Shown piece by piece: positions 26,663 to 36,136 of a stretch of 64,000 nucleotides of DNA (its first letter is position 1; each line of letters opens with the position of its first letter). The stretch lies in assembly GCA_026710945.1 (NCBI GenBank), contig JAPOQA010000014.1, forward strand, positions 62,001 through 126,000. The letters are read 5' to 3'. Below the pieces are notes generated by a model. It saw only the letters and a program-made list of their open reading frames with translations, searched no databases and had not been told where the DNA came from. Origin of the DNA: Chloroflexota bacterium (lineage in GTDB: Bacteria > Chloroflexota > UBA11872 > VXOZ01). The position numbers were made by a program, and so were the translations under genes.

Positions 26663-27526
26663 ATGCGTGACTTCAACGTTCAGCCGCAAGCACTGGCTCT
26701 ACGGCTTGCGCTCCTAGTCATTGCCGCGGTATTGCTCGTCTTCCTTTCCCGACAGGGCTGGCTTCGCCCTGTGGAAAATGCCGTATCATTCGTTGCTGTG
26801 CCAGTTCAGCGTGCCCTCGACAGCACTACCGGCGCGGCTGCCTATGTCTTAGGTTCGTTCCAAGAGACGCGTAACCTCCGTGAGGAGAATGCCGCACTCC
26901 GTCGTGATGTGGAGAACCTCTTTCAGGAAGTCGTAAGTCTCCGCGGTGCAAAGATTGAAAACCGCACATTGCGCGAGCAACTGGGATATGTGCAAACGAC
27001 TTCTGAGTGGGACTTGCTACCTGCCCAGGTCGTTGGGAGAGACCCGACCAACCTATTGGATTCCATCATTATCGATCGCGGAAGCAATGGTGGGCTGGAG
27101 AGAGGTATGGTCGTGGTGACCCATCTCGGAGTCGTGGGCAAAGTCACCAGTGTCACATCGCATTGGTCAAAGGTTCAGCTCATTACAAGCCCTTCAATGG
27201 CGGTGAATGCTGTTGTTCAGGGCGGCCCTCGCCGAGCCTTCGGCATTGTTTACGGCACACCCGACGGACTGCAAATGCGATATATCTTGCAGACCGAGGA
27301 GCTTAGCGAGCACGATCTTATCGTGACAAGTGGTGTGGGCGGTGGCTATCCGAAAGACTTTGTATTGGGCAAAGTCGTAAACGTGCAGCAAGAGGACTAT
27401 GAAGTCTTCCAAACTGCAGTAATCGAACCGTATGTGGATTTCTCGCAGTTGGAATATGTGATGGTGGTAGCGAATTTCGTGCCGCTGCCGCTGGAGGAGA
27501 GAGACATCACGGGGCCCAATTTATGA
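26663..27526 (+). CDS. mreC: Rod-shape determining protein MreC
   Basis: 287 residues. A single membrane anchor (about 12-30) is followed by a coiled-coil (REENAALRRDVENLFQEV, about 74-91) and beta-domains with VVGRDPTNLLDSIIIDRGS, the family's hallmark. MreC sits outside the membrane and activates the PBP2/RodA synthase pair. The stop overlaps the start of mreD by four bases (ATGA). Confidence 0.93.
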   Translation: MRDFNVQPQALALRLALLVIAAVLLVFLSRQGWLRPVENAVSFVAVPVQRALDSTTGAAAYVLGSFQETRNLREENAALRRDVENLFQEVVSLRGAKIENRTLREQLGYVQTTSEWDLLPAQVVGRDPTNLLDSIIIDRGSNGGLERGMVVVTHLGVVGKVTSVTSHWSKVQLITSPSMAVNAVVQGGPRRAFGIVYGTPDGLQMRYILQTEELSEHDLIVTSGVGGGYPKDFVLGKVVNVQQEDYEVFQTAVIEPYVDFSQLEYVMVVANFVPLPLEERDITGPNL

Positions 27527-28038
27527 ATGACGTTTCACGTCCTGCCATCGTTATTTTGATGCTGGTGGCTGCCGTGGTGCAAACAAGCGTCGTGTGGCAT
27601 TTTCCGCTGTTTGGCATTGTTTGGCTGCCCATGCTGCAAATTGTGACCTTCTTAGCACTTTGGTATGGCCCGGCAGGCGGCGCTGGTTGGGGTTTCGTAG
27701 GAGGGTTGCTCCTGGATGTCTTTTCCGATGCGCATTGGGGATTGAGTGCCCTTGCACTGACAATTGCGGGCTTCGTGGGAGGATTCGCGATCAGCGTCGT
27801 TCAACCAAACCGAGCAGTGCTGGCGGCAGTCACGGCAATTTGGGTAATTGCGGTCTATTTTGTCCTACTTGGCGCTCTGTTAATTACATTCGACCATAGA
27901 TTTTCGTTTCGCGATATGCTCTTGGAGATGGCGTTGCCAACGGCGATACTCAACGCGCTCTTTGCTCCATTGGTAGTCTTCGTTGGATTTCGCTTTCTCG
28001 AAGTGGCCTCAGGGAGTCCGGGTATCAGGAGGCGATAG
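27523..28038 (+). CDS. mreD: Rod-shape determining membrane protein MreD
   Basis: 171 residues with five or six membrane helices and the family pattern GPAGGAGWGFVGGLLLD (about 49-65). Overlaps mreC by ATGA; its TAG stop shares a G with the GTG start of mrdA, so translation is coupled across the operon. MreD links the cytoskeleton to the synthase complex. Confidence 0.88.
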   Translation: MNDVSRPAIVILMLVAAVVQTSVVWHFPLFGIVWLPMLQIVTFLALWYGPAGGAGWGFVGGLLLDVFSDAHWGLSALALTIAGFVGGFAISVVQPNRAVLAAVTAIWVIAVYFVLLGALLITFDHRFSFRDMLLEMALPTAILNALFAPLVVFVGFRFLEVASGSPGIRRR

Positions 28039-29891
28039 TGGCCGAGGAGAAGAGATTACTGACACGGCGAGAGGCAATACGCTTCTATCTGCTCCGCATC
28101 GTTCTGTTGGGGTCATTTCTCGCGCTCGTCGCTCGGTTGTGGTACATCCAAATCGTTCGAGGGCCGGAGTATCGCAACCAGGCGGAGAACAACAGGCTAC
28201 GTGTGCTCTCTGTCAAGCCATTTCGCGGCGTCATTTATGATTGGAACGGACAACGGGTAGCCATCAATGCGCCCAGCTTTAGCGTAGAGGCGCGTATGAT
28301 CGACTTGCCGCGGGACGAGACGGAGAACGTGGCGAGACGTCTTGCAAGGCTTCTCGACATGCCGGCGCCTACAATCTTGGAATTGATGGCTGAAGGCTCA
28401 TCGAATCCGTATCAGCAAACCGTCTTGAAACGTGACGTACCACGTCATGTTGCCCTCGTAATCGAGGAGGAGAACCCGTATCTTCCGGGCATCTCTGCCG
28501 TGAGCCGACCAATTCGCAAGTATGCTGATGGGGATAGCGTAGGTCACGTTCTCGGGTATGTCGGTCCAATTCCCCACGAGCGAAGAGAGTTTTACCTGAA
28601 TCGGGGGTATGAGCGGGATGACCAGGTAGGCATTGCCGGGATAGAATCCATCTATGAGACAGAACTCAATGGTGAGAAGGGCCAGCGAAACGTTGAGGTG
28701 AATGCGTATGGCCGCACCGTACGCGTACTGCGTGAATCTCCTTCCCAACCCGGGAACAACATTGTGTTGGGAATGGACTTGGATCTCCAAGAAGCCGTCA
28801 CTGAAATGCTCCATGAAGGGCTTGTCGAGTCAGGAGCGCCATCCGGCGCGGTTGTAGCCTTGGATGTCGCAAGTGGGGCAGTTCGGGCCCTGGTTAGCTT
28901 GCCGGGATTCGATAACAATCTGTTTGCCCGGTCAATATCACAAGATGACTACCAACGACTTGCCAACGATCCGTCGCGGCCTTTAGTCAATCAGACCATT
29001 GCCGGACTTTACCCGCCAGCCTCCACCTTTAAGCTTGTTAGTCTCGCGCATTGGCTGGAAAACTACAATCTAGACTTGGAAATGCGATTTGAGTGTCGGG
29101 GTGGGCTAACGCTTCCTGGCGGATGGGAATTTGGCTGCTGGAAACGCAGCGGACATGGCTTTGTCAACGCATATGAAGCCTTAGTCCGCTCTTGCGACGT
29201 TTTCTTCTACACCTTGGTCGGCGGGAGCCCCTATACGGAATTTGGAGGGATTGGGCCTGAGGCGCTCGCGCAAGCCGCCACCTCCTGTGGCTTTGGGCAA
29301 GTTACGGGCATTGATCTCCCAGGCGAGCTGGAAGGTCTCATGCCCACACCAGAGCGCAAACAGCGCATAAAGAATGAGCCTTGGTTCCAAGGCGACTCCT
29401 ACAATTCCGCCATTGGACAGGGCGATGTCCTCAGCACGCCGCTGCAACTTGCGAATTTTACTGCGGCTATTGCAAATGGCGGCAAGTTGATGTACCCTAG
29501 AATGGCTGCTGAGATTCAGGACGCCAATGGCGAGCAGGTGCAGCCAATCACACGGCGGTTGGCTCACAATCTGCCTTATTCTGCAGAGGTGCTAGCCCTA
29601 ATCCGAAATGCAATGCGTGACGTGGTGGTTCGCGGTACTGCAATCCGGATAGCTTCAAACCCGTACGGAATTGCCGGAAAGACCGGCACCGCAGAGTACC
29701 CCGGCCCCCGTGATGAGAACGGATACTTGCCGACACACGCACTTTTCACGGGATTTGCGCCATTTGACGTACCAGAGATTGCTTTTGCCGTGGTGCTTTA
29801 CGGCGCAGGTGAGGGCTCTGAGTTCGCAGCCCCAATCGCAGATAAGTTGACCCGCTTCTACTTCGAGTCTGCCGGGAAGGCTCAGCAATAG
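28038..29891 (+). CDS. mrdA: Penicillin-binding protein 2, elongation transpeptidase
   Basis: 617 residues from a GTG overlapping the mreD stop. One N-terminal membrane helix (about 15-35) is followed by the PBP dimerisation region and a transpeptidase domain. The active-site Ser-x-x-Lys is PASTFKLVS (about 330), the second motif is SCD in VRSCDVFFYT, and the third is KTGTAEYPG (about 549). It cross-links peptidoglycan during lateral wall growth together with RodA, and is a beta-lactam target. Confidence 0.94.
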   Translation: MAEEKRLLTRREAIRFYLLRIVLLGSFLALVARLWYIQIVRGPEYRNQAENNRLRVLSVKPFRGVIYDWNGQRVAINAPSFSVEARMIDLPRDETENVARRLARLLDMPAPTILELMAEGSSNPYQQTVLKRDVPRHVALVIEEENPYLPGISAVSRPIRKYADGDSVGHVLGYVGPIPHERREFYLNRGYERDDQVGIAGIESIYETELNGEKGQRNVEVNAYGRTVRVLRESPSQPGNNIVLGMDLDLQEAVTEMLHEGLVESGAPSGAVVALDVASGAVRALVSLPGFDNNLFARSISQDDYQRLANDPSRPLVNQTIAGLYPPASTFKLVSLAHWLENYNLDLEMRFECRGGLTLPGGWEFGCWKRSGHGFVNAYEALVRSCDVFFYTLVGGSPYTEFGGIGPEALAQAATSCGFGQVTGIDLPGELEGLMPTPERKQRIKNEPWFQGDSYNSAIGQGDVLSTPLQLANFTAAIANGGKLMYPRMAAEIQDANGEQVQPITRRLAHNLPYSAEVLALIRNAMRDVVVRGTAIRIASNPYGIAGKTGTAEYPGPRDENGYLPTHALFTGFAPFDVPEIAFAVVLYGAGEGSEFAAPIADKLTRFYFESAGKAQQ

Positions 29892-29892
29892 C

Positions 29893-31080
29893 ATGATTGC
29901 TGTACGCAAGTGGAAACTATACGACTACTGGCTGACAATTGCTGCAATTGTCCTAGGCGCTGTCGGCATAGTGCTCATTCGCAGCGCGACACTCATTGAG
30001 TCCGGGATGTCCGTGGACGTCATCAAGCAGACGGCGTTCTTGGGCATGGGCATCGTGATCTTAGTCATTTCCCCCAGGCTGAATTACCGCTGGCTCGGCA
30101 GCTTAGCTTGGATAGGCTATGGCGCATCCGTGCTAATGCTTGCCGCGGTGCTTGTTGCCGGTGTGTCCATTGGGGGTTCCCAGCGGTGGTTCATAATTGG
30201 ACCCTTCTCCCTGCAGCCTTCCGAACTTGCAAAGATTGCCTTGATTGTGGTGCTTGCCCACTACTTTAGCGCTGGGCCGCACCGGGTTGAAGACATTCGC
30301 TATTTCTTCGGTTCTATAGTTATCACTGCTATTCCGGCTTTCTTGGTGTATAGAGAACCGGACCTTGGTACCACGCTGATGTTCCTCGGCATATGGGGGG
30401 CGATGGTATTTATGGCAGGGGTGCCGTTCCGGTACATCATCGCTATGTCCGTTGGTTTGCTGTGCGCAGTTTTCTTGCAGCTCATTCGCGTAAAAGAGTA
30501 CATGTGGGAGCGCGTAACGACGTTCCTTGATCCTTCAGCGGACCCTTTTGGCGCCGGCTACAATGTGCTCCAAGCGCGCATAAGTGTTGGCGCCGGTGAG
30601 CTTTGGGGCCGGGGTCTGTTTCAGGGCTCGCAGACCCAGTTGGAGTACCTGCGCGTGCAACATAAGGACTTCGTTTTCGCTGTCCTGGCAGAAGAACTTG
30701 GATTCGTGGGCAGCATGCTCGTGCTTGGACTGTTTGTAGTGATTCTCATGCGCGCTTCGCTGATTGCCACAAGCTCACGCGACCACTTCGGCCAGAATAT
30801 CGCCGTGGGAGTTACAACGTTTTTATTCCTACAGACGTTTGTCAACGTGGGAATGATAATTGGATTGCTGCCTGTTACCGGAATTCCGTTGCCTTTCCTC
30901 TCATACGGCGGCAGCGCCTTGTTAGCTACCTTCTTAGGCATTGGCTTATTGCAGAGCATCGCCGTCCACAGTCAGGTGAAGACGTACGCCATGCCCCCGG
31001 TCTTCCAGGTTCCGGCGCGGGCAAGGCTGCGGTTGCTGCCTTGGAAGACGCAGCCTGCTGAGGAGTCTCGGGGCTCCTAG
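29893..31080 (+). CDS. rodA: Peptidoglycan polymerase RodA (SEDS family)
   Basis: 395 residues with about ten membrane helices and the FtsW/RodA/SpoVE signature near the C-terminus (GLLPVTGIPLPFLSYGGSALLA, given here as GLLPVTGIPLPFLSYGG). The catalytic Asp region EPDLGT is present (about 155). It polymerises glycan strands from lipid II with PBP2. Its ATG follows the mrdA stop directly, closing the five-gene elongation operon. Confidence 0.94.
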   Translation: MIAVRKWKLYDYWLTIAAIVLGAVGIVLIRSATLIESGMSVDVIKQTAFLGMGIVILVISPRLNYRWLGSLAWIGYGASVLMLAAVLVAGVSIGGSQRWFIIGPFSLQPSELAKIALIVVLAHYFSAGPHRVEDIRYFFGSIVITAIPAFLVYREPDLGTTLMFLGIWGAMVFMAGVPFRYIIAMSVGLLCAVFLQLIRVKEYMWERVTTFLDPSADPFGAGYNVLQARISVGAGELWGRGLFQGSQTQLEYLRVQHKDFVFAVLAEELGFVGSMLVLGLFVVILMRASLIATSSRDHFGQNIAVGVTTFLFLQTFVNVGMIIGLLPVTGIPLPFLSYGGSALLATFLGIGLLQSIAVHSQVKTYAMPPVFQVPARARLRLLPWKTQPAEESRGS

Positions 31081-31104
31081 CGAATCCACACGATTCGCGT
31101 GTGG
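31080..31104 (+). terminator. Possible terminator after rodA
   Basis: Two alternative short hairpins overlap here: GCGAATC/GATTCGC from 31080 and CCACACG/CGTGTGG (31086-31104). Neither has a U-run, so assignment rests on position in a convergent gap. Confidence 0.3.
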
Positions 31105-31202
31105 AACTTACCTTCACCGTCTAGTCACTCGTCGCCCCGGCGTGCCAAGCGCCTGCTGGCTGTTTCAAGGCCCAAGCAAGCCACCTGCGCGGCGCAAGCG
31201 GT

Positions 31203-32183
31203 TTAGGAATTCTCTATCACCTCAGGATTGAGGATGGTGGGAGGACGATCGCCGGCAATTGCGGCCAAGATGTTGTTCGCTGCCAGTTCAGACATATCGC
31301 TACGGGTATTGAAGCTGGCACTCGCAATATGCGGCGCGATCAGGCAATTGTCCAGCGTGAGAAGCGGATCGTCCATAGGAATTGGCTCAGGATCCGTAAC
31401 GTCGAGCCCGGCCGCCCATATCTCGCCTGACTTCAGTGCGGTGTACAGAGCCTGCGGATCAACAATGGGACCGCGGGCAGTATTGATGAGCACCGCTGAT
31501 TGTTTCATCTTCGCAAGCTGTTCCGTGCTGATAAGATGATGCGTCGCAGGTAGGTACGGGACATGCAGACTTACAAAATCGGATTCCTCTAACACCGTGT
31601 CAAATTCGGCGTATTCCAGACCAAGTTCCTGCTCAAGATCCTCTCGTCGAACGACGTCGTTGTAAAGCACGCGCATCGAGAATCCCTGACCGCGTCGGGC
31701 CATCTCGGTCCCGATCCGTCCCAATCCAATCAAGCCAAGCGTGGCGTGGTGGATGTCTTGCCCCATGAGCAAGAGCGGTCCCCACGTTTCCCATTTTCCG
31801 GCCTGAACGAACTCGTGGCTCTCGCGAATGCGTCGCGCTGCGGACATGAGCAACGTGAAGGCAAAGTCTGCCGTCGTGTCGGTGAGCACGCCGGGAGTAT
31901 TGCTCGCCATGATGCCGCGTTTCGTGCACTCCGCGACATCGATGTTGTCAAAGCCCACGGCCATGTTGGCGAAAATCTTCGCGTTCTTCGCCACATCCAA
32001 AGTTTCAGCATCCACTTTCTCGGTCAGCAAGCATAGCACGGCGTCTTTGTCGGCAACTGCCTTCAAGAAGACATCGCGCGGCACGACGTCATCGCTATCC
32101 CAGATCTCCACGTCGCACGACTGCTGGAGGAGCTTGACTCCTGATTCCGGTATCCGGCGCGTGACATAGACTTTCGGCTGCAT
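31203..32183 (-). CDS. D-2-hydroxyacid dehydrogenase (glyoxylate/hydroxypyruvate reductase type)
   Basis: 326 residues. NAD(P)-binding motif GLIGLGRIGTEMARR (about 150), and the catalytic Arg (NTARG, about 238), Glu (TDPEP, about 266) and His (APHIAS, about 286) are all present in family order. The similarity pattern fits glyoxylate/hydroxypyruvate reductase (D-glycerate dehydrogenase). It would reduce glyoxylate or hydroxypyruvate in the cytosol. The neighbouring gene is a TIM-barrel isomerase on the same strand 34 bases upstream, and hydroxypyruvate-type isomerases often pair with such reductases; that link is inference. Confidence 0.88.
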   Translation of the reverse strand: MQPKVYVTRRIPESGVKLLQQSCDVEIWDSDDVVPRDVFLKAVADKDAVLCLLTEKVDAETLDVAKNAKIFANMAVGFDNIDVAECTKRGIMASNTPGVLTDTTADFAFTLLMSAARRIRESHEFVQAGKWETWGPLLLMGQDIHHATLGLIGLGRIGTEMARRGQGFSMRVLYNDVVRREDLEQELGLEYAEFDTVLEESDFVSLHVPYLPATHHLISTEQLAKMKQSAVLINTARGPIVDPQALYTALKSGEIWAAGLDVTDPEPIPMDDPLLTLDNCLIAPHIASASFNTRSDMSELAANNILAAIAGDRPPTILNPEVIENS

Positions 32184-32217
32184 GGTATGTCTACTCTTTC
32201 TTGTTGCTCAGTCGAGT

Positions 32218-33153
32218 TTACAGTTGCGCCCAGGCGGCCTGGAAGGTCCGCTTGGCATTGGCCATGAGAGAGAGTGAATCCTCGCCGGGCGCGGGCTTCA
32301 GTTCGAACGTGCAGAGCGGTTTATCCGTTGGGACATCACTGTCAAAGTACCCAATCTCGAACAGAATGCGGAGGAATTCAGTGAGTTCAGCGGTGTCGTT
32401 CTCACCGTCCTCGTGGCCGAAACGGGGGTGCTGATCACCGTAGAGCGCGTGCCCCGGCTGCTTGATGCAGCTGCCAAGGTGAATGTGTCCCAAGTACTCC
32501 CGGGCAGCTGAGAGCGTAGCATGTGGCGTCTCACCAAGCAGAGGCAGGTGCCCCTGGTCTACGAGCAGGCCGAAGTTTCCGCACTGAGCGCGTACGGCTT
32601 GGCAGAGTGGCAGCGTGTCCTCTATAGGCCCGACGAGACTCTTCTTGTCCACGTCCCGGTCGAACTGTTCGAGGGATACCCAGAGCGTGTAGTCAGTCCG
32701 CTGTTGCTCAGCGTAAGCGCAAATCTCCTTGAGAGATTCGGCAAATGCGCTGAGAGCTTGGTCTTTATACTCTTCGCCAGGAAACGACGAGGGGCCGTCA
32801 AAGAGCCCAAGGACACGGGTACCCATTGCATAGGCTTCGTCTACGGCTTGCTTGACCCGTACTACGACAGCTTGCCGGTGTGACTCATCGATGCTGGCCA
32901 GATTCAGTTGATTGCGCAAGAGGATCGGCTGGACGCCATAGCCGAGGTTGAGCTTCGTAGACTCGCTCAAGGCCTTCGCTTGCTTAGCGACAGCAGGGTC
33001 AGCAATATGAGTGATCTCAGCTACTTGCAAGAAGTCATCTGCTGTCAGGTGGCGCAGCGATTCGAGAATTGGCCCATCGCCACCCATTACCTCGGGAAAG
33101 AGCATAAAATGCACGAATCCGAGGTGCATGTAGTGGCTCCAGTGTCTCTCCAT
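32218..33153 (-). CDS. Sugar phosphate isomerase/epimerase-like TIM barrel protein
   Basis: 311 residues from the ATG at 33153, which has GGAGG 12 bases upstream. A TTG at 33231 would extend it, but that TTG is the first part of a TTGACA promoter element. The sequence follows the xylose-isomerase-like fold: WVSLEQFDRDVDK, GLLVDQGHLPLLGE, GHIHLGSCIKQPG with GDQHPRFGHEDGE, and a final TFELKPAPGED. Conserved acidic and His residues suggest a metal site. Substrate unknown. Probably cotranscribed with the hydroxyacid dehydrogenase downstream. Confidence 0.75.
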   Translation of the reverse strand: MERHWSHYMHLGFVHFMLFPEVMGGDGPILESLRHLTADDFLQVAEITHIADPAVAKQAKALSESTKLNLGYGVQPILLRNQLNLASIDESHRQAVVVRVKQAVDEAYAMGTRVLGLFDGPSSFPGEEYKDQALSAFAESLKEICAYAEQQRTDYTLWVSLEQFDRDVDKKSLVGPIEDTLPLCQAVRAQCGNFGLLVDQGHLPLLGETPHATLSAAREYLGHIHLGSCIKQPGHALYGDQHPRFGHEDGENDTAELTEFLRILFEIGYFDSDVPTDKPLCTFELKPAPGEDSLSLMANAKRTFQAAWAQL

Positions 33154-33202
33154 GTTGGCTAGATTCCTCCGTCCGGCTAACAGATTGTCTTGGCTCGTGG
33201 CA

Positions 33203-33231
33203 AGTGTATCAATGGATTCTGCGACTGTCAA
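33203..33231 (-). promoter_or_regulatory. Promoter of the TIM-barrel isomerase/hydroxyacid dehydrogenase pair
   Basis: Minus strand TTGACA (33231-33226), 17 bases, TACACT (33208-33203). The start would be near 33196, giving a leader of about 43 bases with GGAGG. This placement also decides the start codon of the downstream gene. Confidence 0.6.
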
Positions 33232-33276
33232 AGCTGGGAGTAATCGCGGCTGACACGAACGGAACTGTGGCGCAAC

Positions 33277-34344
33277 TCACATTGCGCTTGTCAGCTGCGA
33301 CTTTACGAATTCGATATTGGCAACCGGCGTTGGATCCACGTCATTGAGCAGCGCGAGATAGTAGCTTACATAATCGCCAAGTAAGGTGCCATACAGTTGC
33401 TGCGCCAAAGGCGTGGGGCCCTGCACAGTGATCGTCTCGCCGGCGATCGCTGAGGTCTTTAGTAGCTCCCTCGTCACTTCCATCCGAAAACGCGTCCGAT
33501 TGTGATAGAGGGACGACTGCAGCTGTACAACCTGCAGGACGGAGGTGTTTGCTGCAGGATGGCCGAACCCAACGACAGCATTGTGGTTCGCTTCCGGCAG
33601 GTGTTCAAACTCGGCCCACTGCTTGCTGTTTTCATTGATTTGAGTCTTCCAGCGTCGCGCTACTTCGCTCAGGAATTCGGCGCCGTAGATGCTGACAATG
33701 CGCCCATGTAGAGCGCGTGCCAACTGTTTGGCCGGATTCCTACGCTCAGGGACGGTGACGTCAAATTTCGGCGCCTGCTCTGCAACGAATTGAATTGCCT
33801 CCAGGACAGCGGCAGACGGGCAGAAGATAATTCCGAGCGCGGACAACGCATGAAGCACGGGCATGTAGAGATGGGGTAAAGCAGTGCGCGGCTGCTTGCG
33901 CACGTTTCGTATCGGGTAGTGGGGGATGCCGGAGCCCTGCGCACGTGCCTGGAGCGCTCCGCCGCCCGCGATGACTATCTGTTGCGTTGTCTTCTGAGCG
34001 GCGGCGTCGAATGCTACCAAAGTCTCTTCTGTGTCGCCCGAAAAGCTGATGGCGACTGCCAGTGTCTTGTTGTCGACATACCCCGGAACGTGGTAACCGC
34101 GAACTACCTCAATTGACACAGACGCCATGTTCGACCCAAGCGTGCGCGCAAGGTCTCCGCTAATTGCTGACCCTCCCATGCCAAAGACCACTACCGAGCT
34201 CACAGCACGATAGGCCGGGGGAAGGGACACCGATTGTGCTTGTTCCCACGCTGCGGCACAAGCATCTGGGAAACCCGCAATCTGGGCCGCCATATTGCCT
34301 GAGTCTAAGCTTGAAAACGATCGCTCGTCGTCGAGGTTGGTCAT
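33277..34344 (-). CDS. Bifunctional phosphoglucose/phosphomannose isomerase
   Basis: 355 residues, the length of the archaeal/bacterial PGI/PMI family. Two SIS domains are visible: VVVFGMGGSAISGDLAR (about 50-66) and the Ser/Thr-rich AISFSGDTEETL (about 97) in the first, and SIYGAEFLSEVARRWKTQ with ENSKQWAEFEHLPEANHN in the second. These hold the catalytic Glu and His. It interconverts glucose-6-P, mannose-6-P and fructose-6-P. No clear ribosome site precedes the ATG. Confidence 0.88.
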   Translation of the reverse strand: MTNLDDERSFSSLDSGNMAAQIAGFPDACAAAWEQAQSVSLPPAYRAVSSVVVFGMGGSAISGDLARTLGSNMASVSIEVVRGYHVPGYVDNKTLAVAISFSGDTEETLVAFDAAAQKTTQQIVIAGGGALQARAQGSGIPHYPIRNVRKQPRTALPHLYMPVLHALSALGIIFCPSAAVLEAIQFVAEQAPKFDVTVPERRNPAKQLARALHGRIVSIYGAEFLSEVARRWKTQINENSKQWAEFEHLPEANHNAVVGFGHPAANTSVLQVVQLQSSLYHNRTRFRMEVTRELLKTSAIAGETITVQGPTPLAQQLYGTLLGDYVSYYLALLNDVDPTPVANIEFVKSQLTSAM

Positions 34345-34355
34345 GTTGTTGGCAA

Positions 34356-36044
34356 TTACGGCTTGTGGATGCGTACCCAGCGGTTCGGTTCTTTGCCATA
34401 GCTGCGGGAGCCAAGCTGGAACTTTTGGGCAAGCTCGTGTTGAAGACGGCGAATGTAGGAGTTGGCTGGCGGCAAGTCAACCGGGTGCGAGGTGTGCAGG
34501 GTCTCCTGAACTGCTGCCTCGGCCAATCGGAGGTCTTCAACTTCACTGGTTGGATGACGGGCGTTGAGGTCGAAGATGCTCGCAAGGCTCTGGTTGATCT
34601 GAGACTGAGCATTGCTCCGCAGAACGAATATCGGGATTTGCTTCTGCTCAGCCAAGCGCAAGGGGCCCGTTCGCTGGCGGTAGTAACTCTTGAGCGTCAA
34701 GACGACGTCGGCGGTGTCAAGGTCTTCGCTTACCCATGCCGGCACGGCCAAGTGCTTTGCCGCATCCTCCAAACGCCTGCGACTTACGCCAAAAGGAAAG
34801 ATGGAAACCGGGTCGCGCGTTGGCTCTTTCTCGCGTGCTTCCTCCGACCAGTGATCGGGTGTGAATTGAGACTTGGCAACACGTGATCGGCCATTATCGT
34901 GTGAACCGGGGCGCTCGTAGCGTTCCCTGACTTCACCTACTTGCGGGTCCCACAGCTCTTGCGCGCGAAGTTCTTTTGGCGGCGCAATTGCGTGCTTTGT
35001 CGTTTCAATCCCATTGCTATCCCCACGCACCCGCTCCTCAACGGCAATCGGCCGTCCGCGCAGCAAGCTATCAATGGTCTCTGCAACATCCATGTGCACC
35101 ATCATGTGATGCCAGCCCTTGATTTCTACCAAGACTTGAAACGTGGGTGGGGCCTTACGTTCCAGAACCGACTTCTGCGATCGCCGTCGCCGCGCTTCTT
35201 CATCGCTGAGGGTCACAGATTGAATGCCGCCGATGAGATCGGAAAGGGTTGGATTTTGCATGAGATTAGTCAGAGTATTGCCGTGCGCCGTACCCACCAA
35301 TTGAACACCGCGCTCGGCGATGGTGCGTGCCGCGGCAGCTTCTAACTCAGTACCGATTTCATCGATGACGATGACCTCAGGCATGTGGTTCTCGATCGCT
35401 TCGATCATGACTTTATGCTGGTCTGTTGAGCTTGGCACTTGCATGCGCCTTGCCCGGCCAATACCGGCATGGGGAATGTCGCCGTCGCCGGCGATTTCGT
35501 TAGAGGTGTCAACCACAATGACCCGCTTGTTCGACTCGTCTGCCAGAACGCGGGCCACGTCTCGGAGAAGTGTTGTCTTTCCCACACCAGGGCTGCCAAG
35601 CAACAGCAGGCTCTTGCCGGACTCAACGAGATCGCGAATGATCTCAATCGTACCGAACACGGCCCGGCCAATGCGGCACGTCAGGCCGACAATGTCCCCC
35701 GTGCGGTTGCGGATGGCTGATATCCGGTGGAGGGTCCGGGGAATGCCAGCGCGATTGTCGTTTGTGAACGCACCCAGCCGAGAGACGACAAAGGCGATGT
35801 CGTCGGCCGTTAATTCCATGTCGTCCAGGAATGCTTCGCGCTTGAGAAAGCGTGCTTCCGGCTTTCGACCCAGATCGAGGACGATTTCGAGAAGGTCGGA
35901 AGTTCCTTCTATTGCTTCCAAAGAACCTCGGATCCGTGGCAGCATTACGCCAACGAGGGCTCCAATATCATCTGTAACTTGCATTTCGGTCTGAGTCAGT
36001 GGAGACCCCAGTGCTACCGGATCGTCCATTCGCATTTGCCCCAT
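34356..36044 (-). CDS. AAA ATPase with C-terminal R3H domain (SpoIIIAA/Ycf45-like)
   Basis: 562 residues. The N-terminal region (about 20-130) is followed by a P-loop ATPase domain with Walker [14 protein letters not shown] (about 149) and Walker [14 protein letters not shown] (about 222), then [13 protein letters not shown], as in SpoIIIAA and plastid/cyanobacterial Ycf45. The linker (360-480) is polar and unlike known domains. The C-terminus (about 525-562, [17 protein letters not shown]) is an R3H-type single-stranded nucleic-acid binding motif. Role in this organism unknown; no sporulation genes are nearby. The ATG at 36029 fits a GGGG site better than the first ATG. Confidence 0.8.
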
Positions 36045-36136
36045 GTACCGTCGATACGGCGCTACGCTATTCTACGCGTTCCTGTGGAAGGTGACCGTCG
36101 CCTCTTTCCTCGCGGAAGAATGCGGTATTCTCAGTG

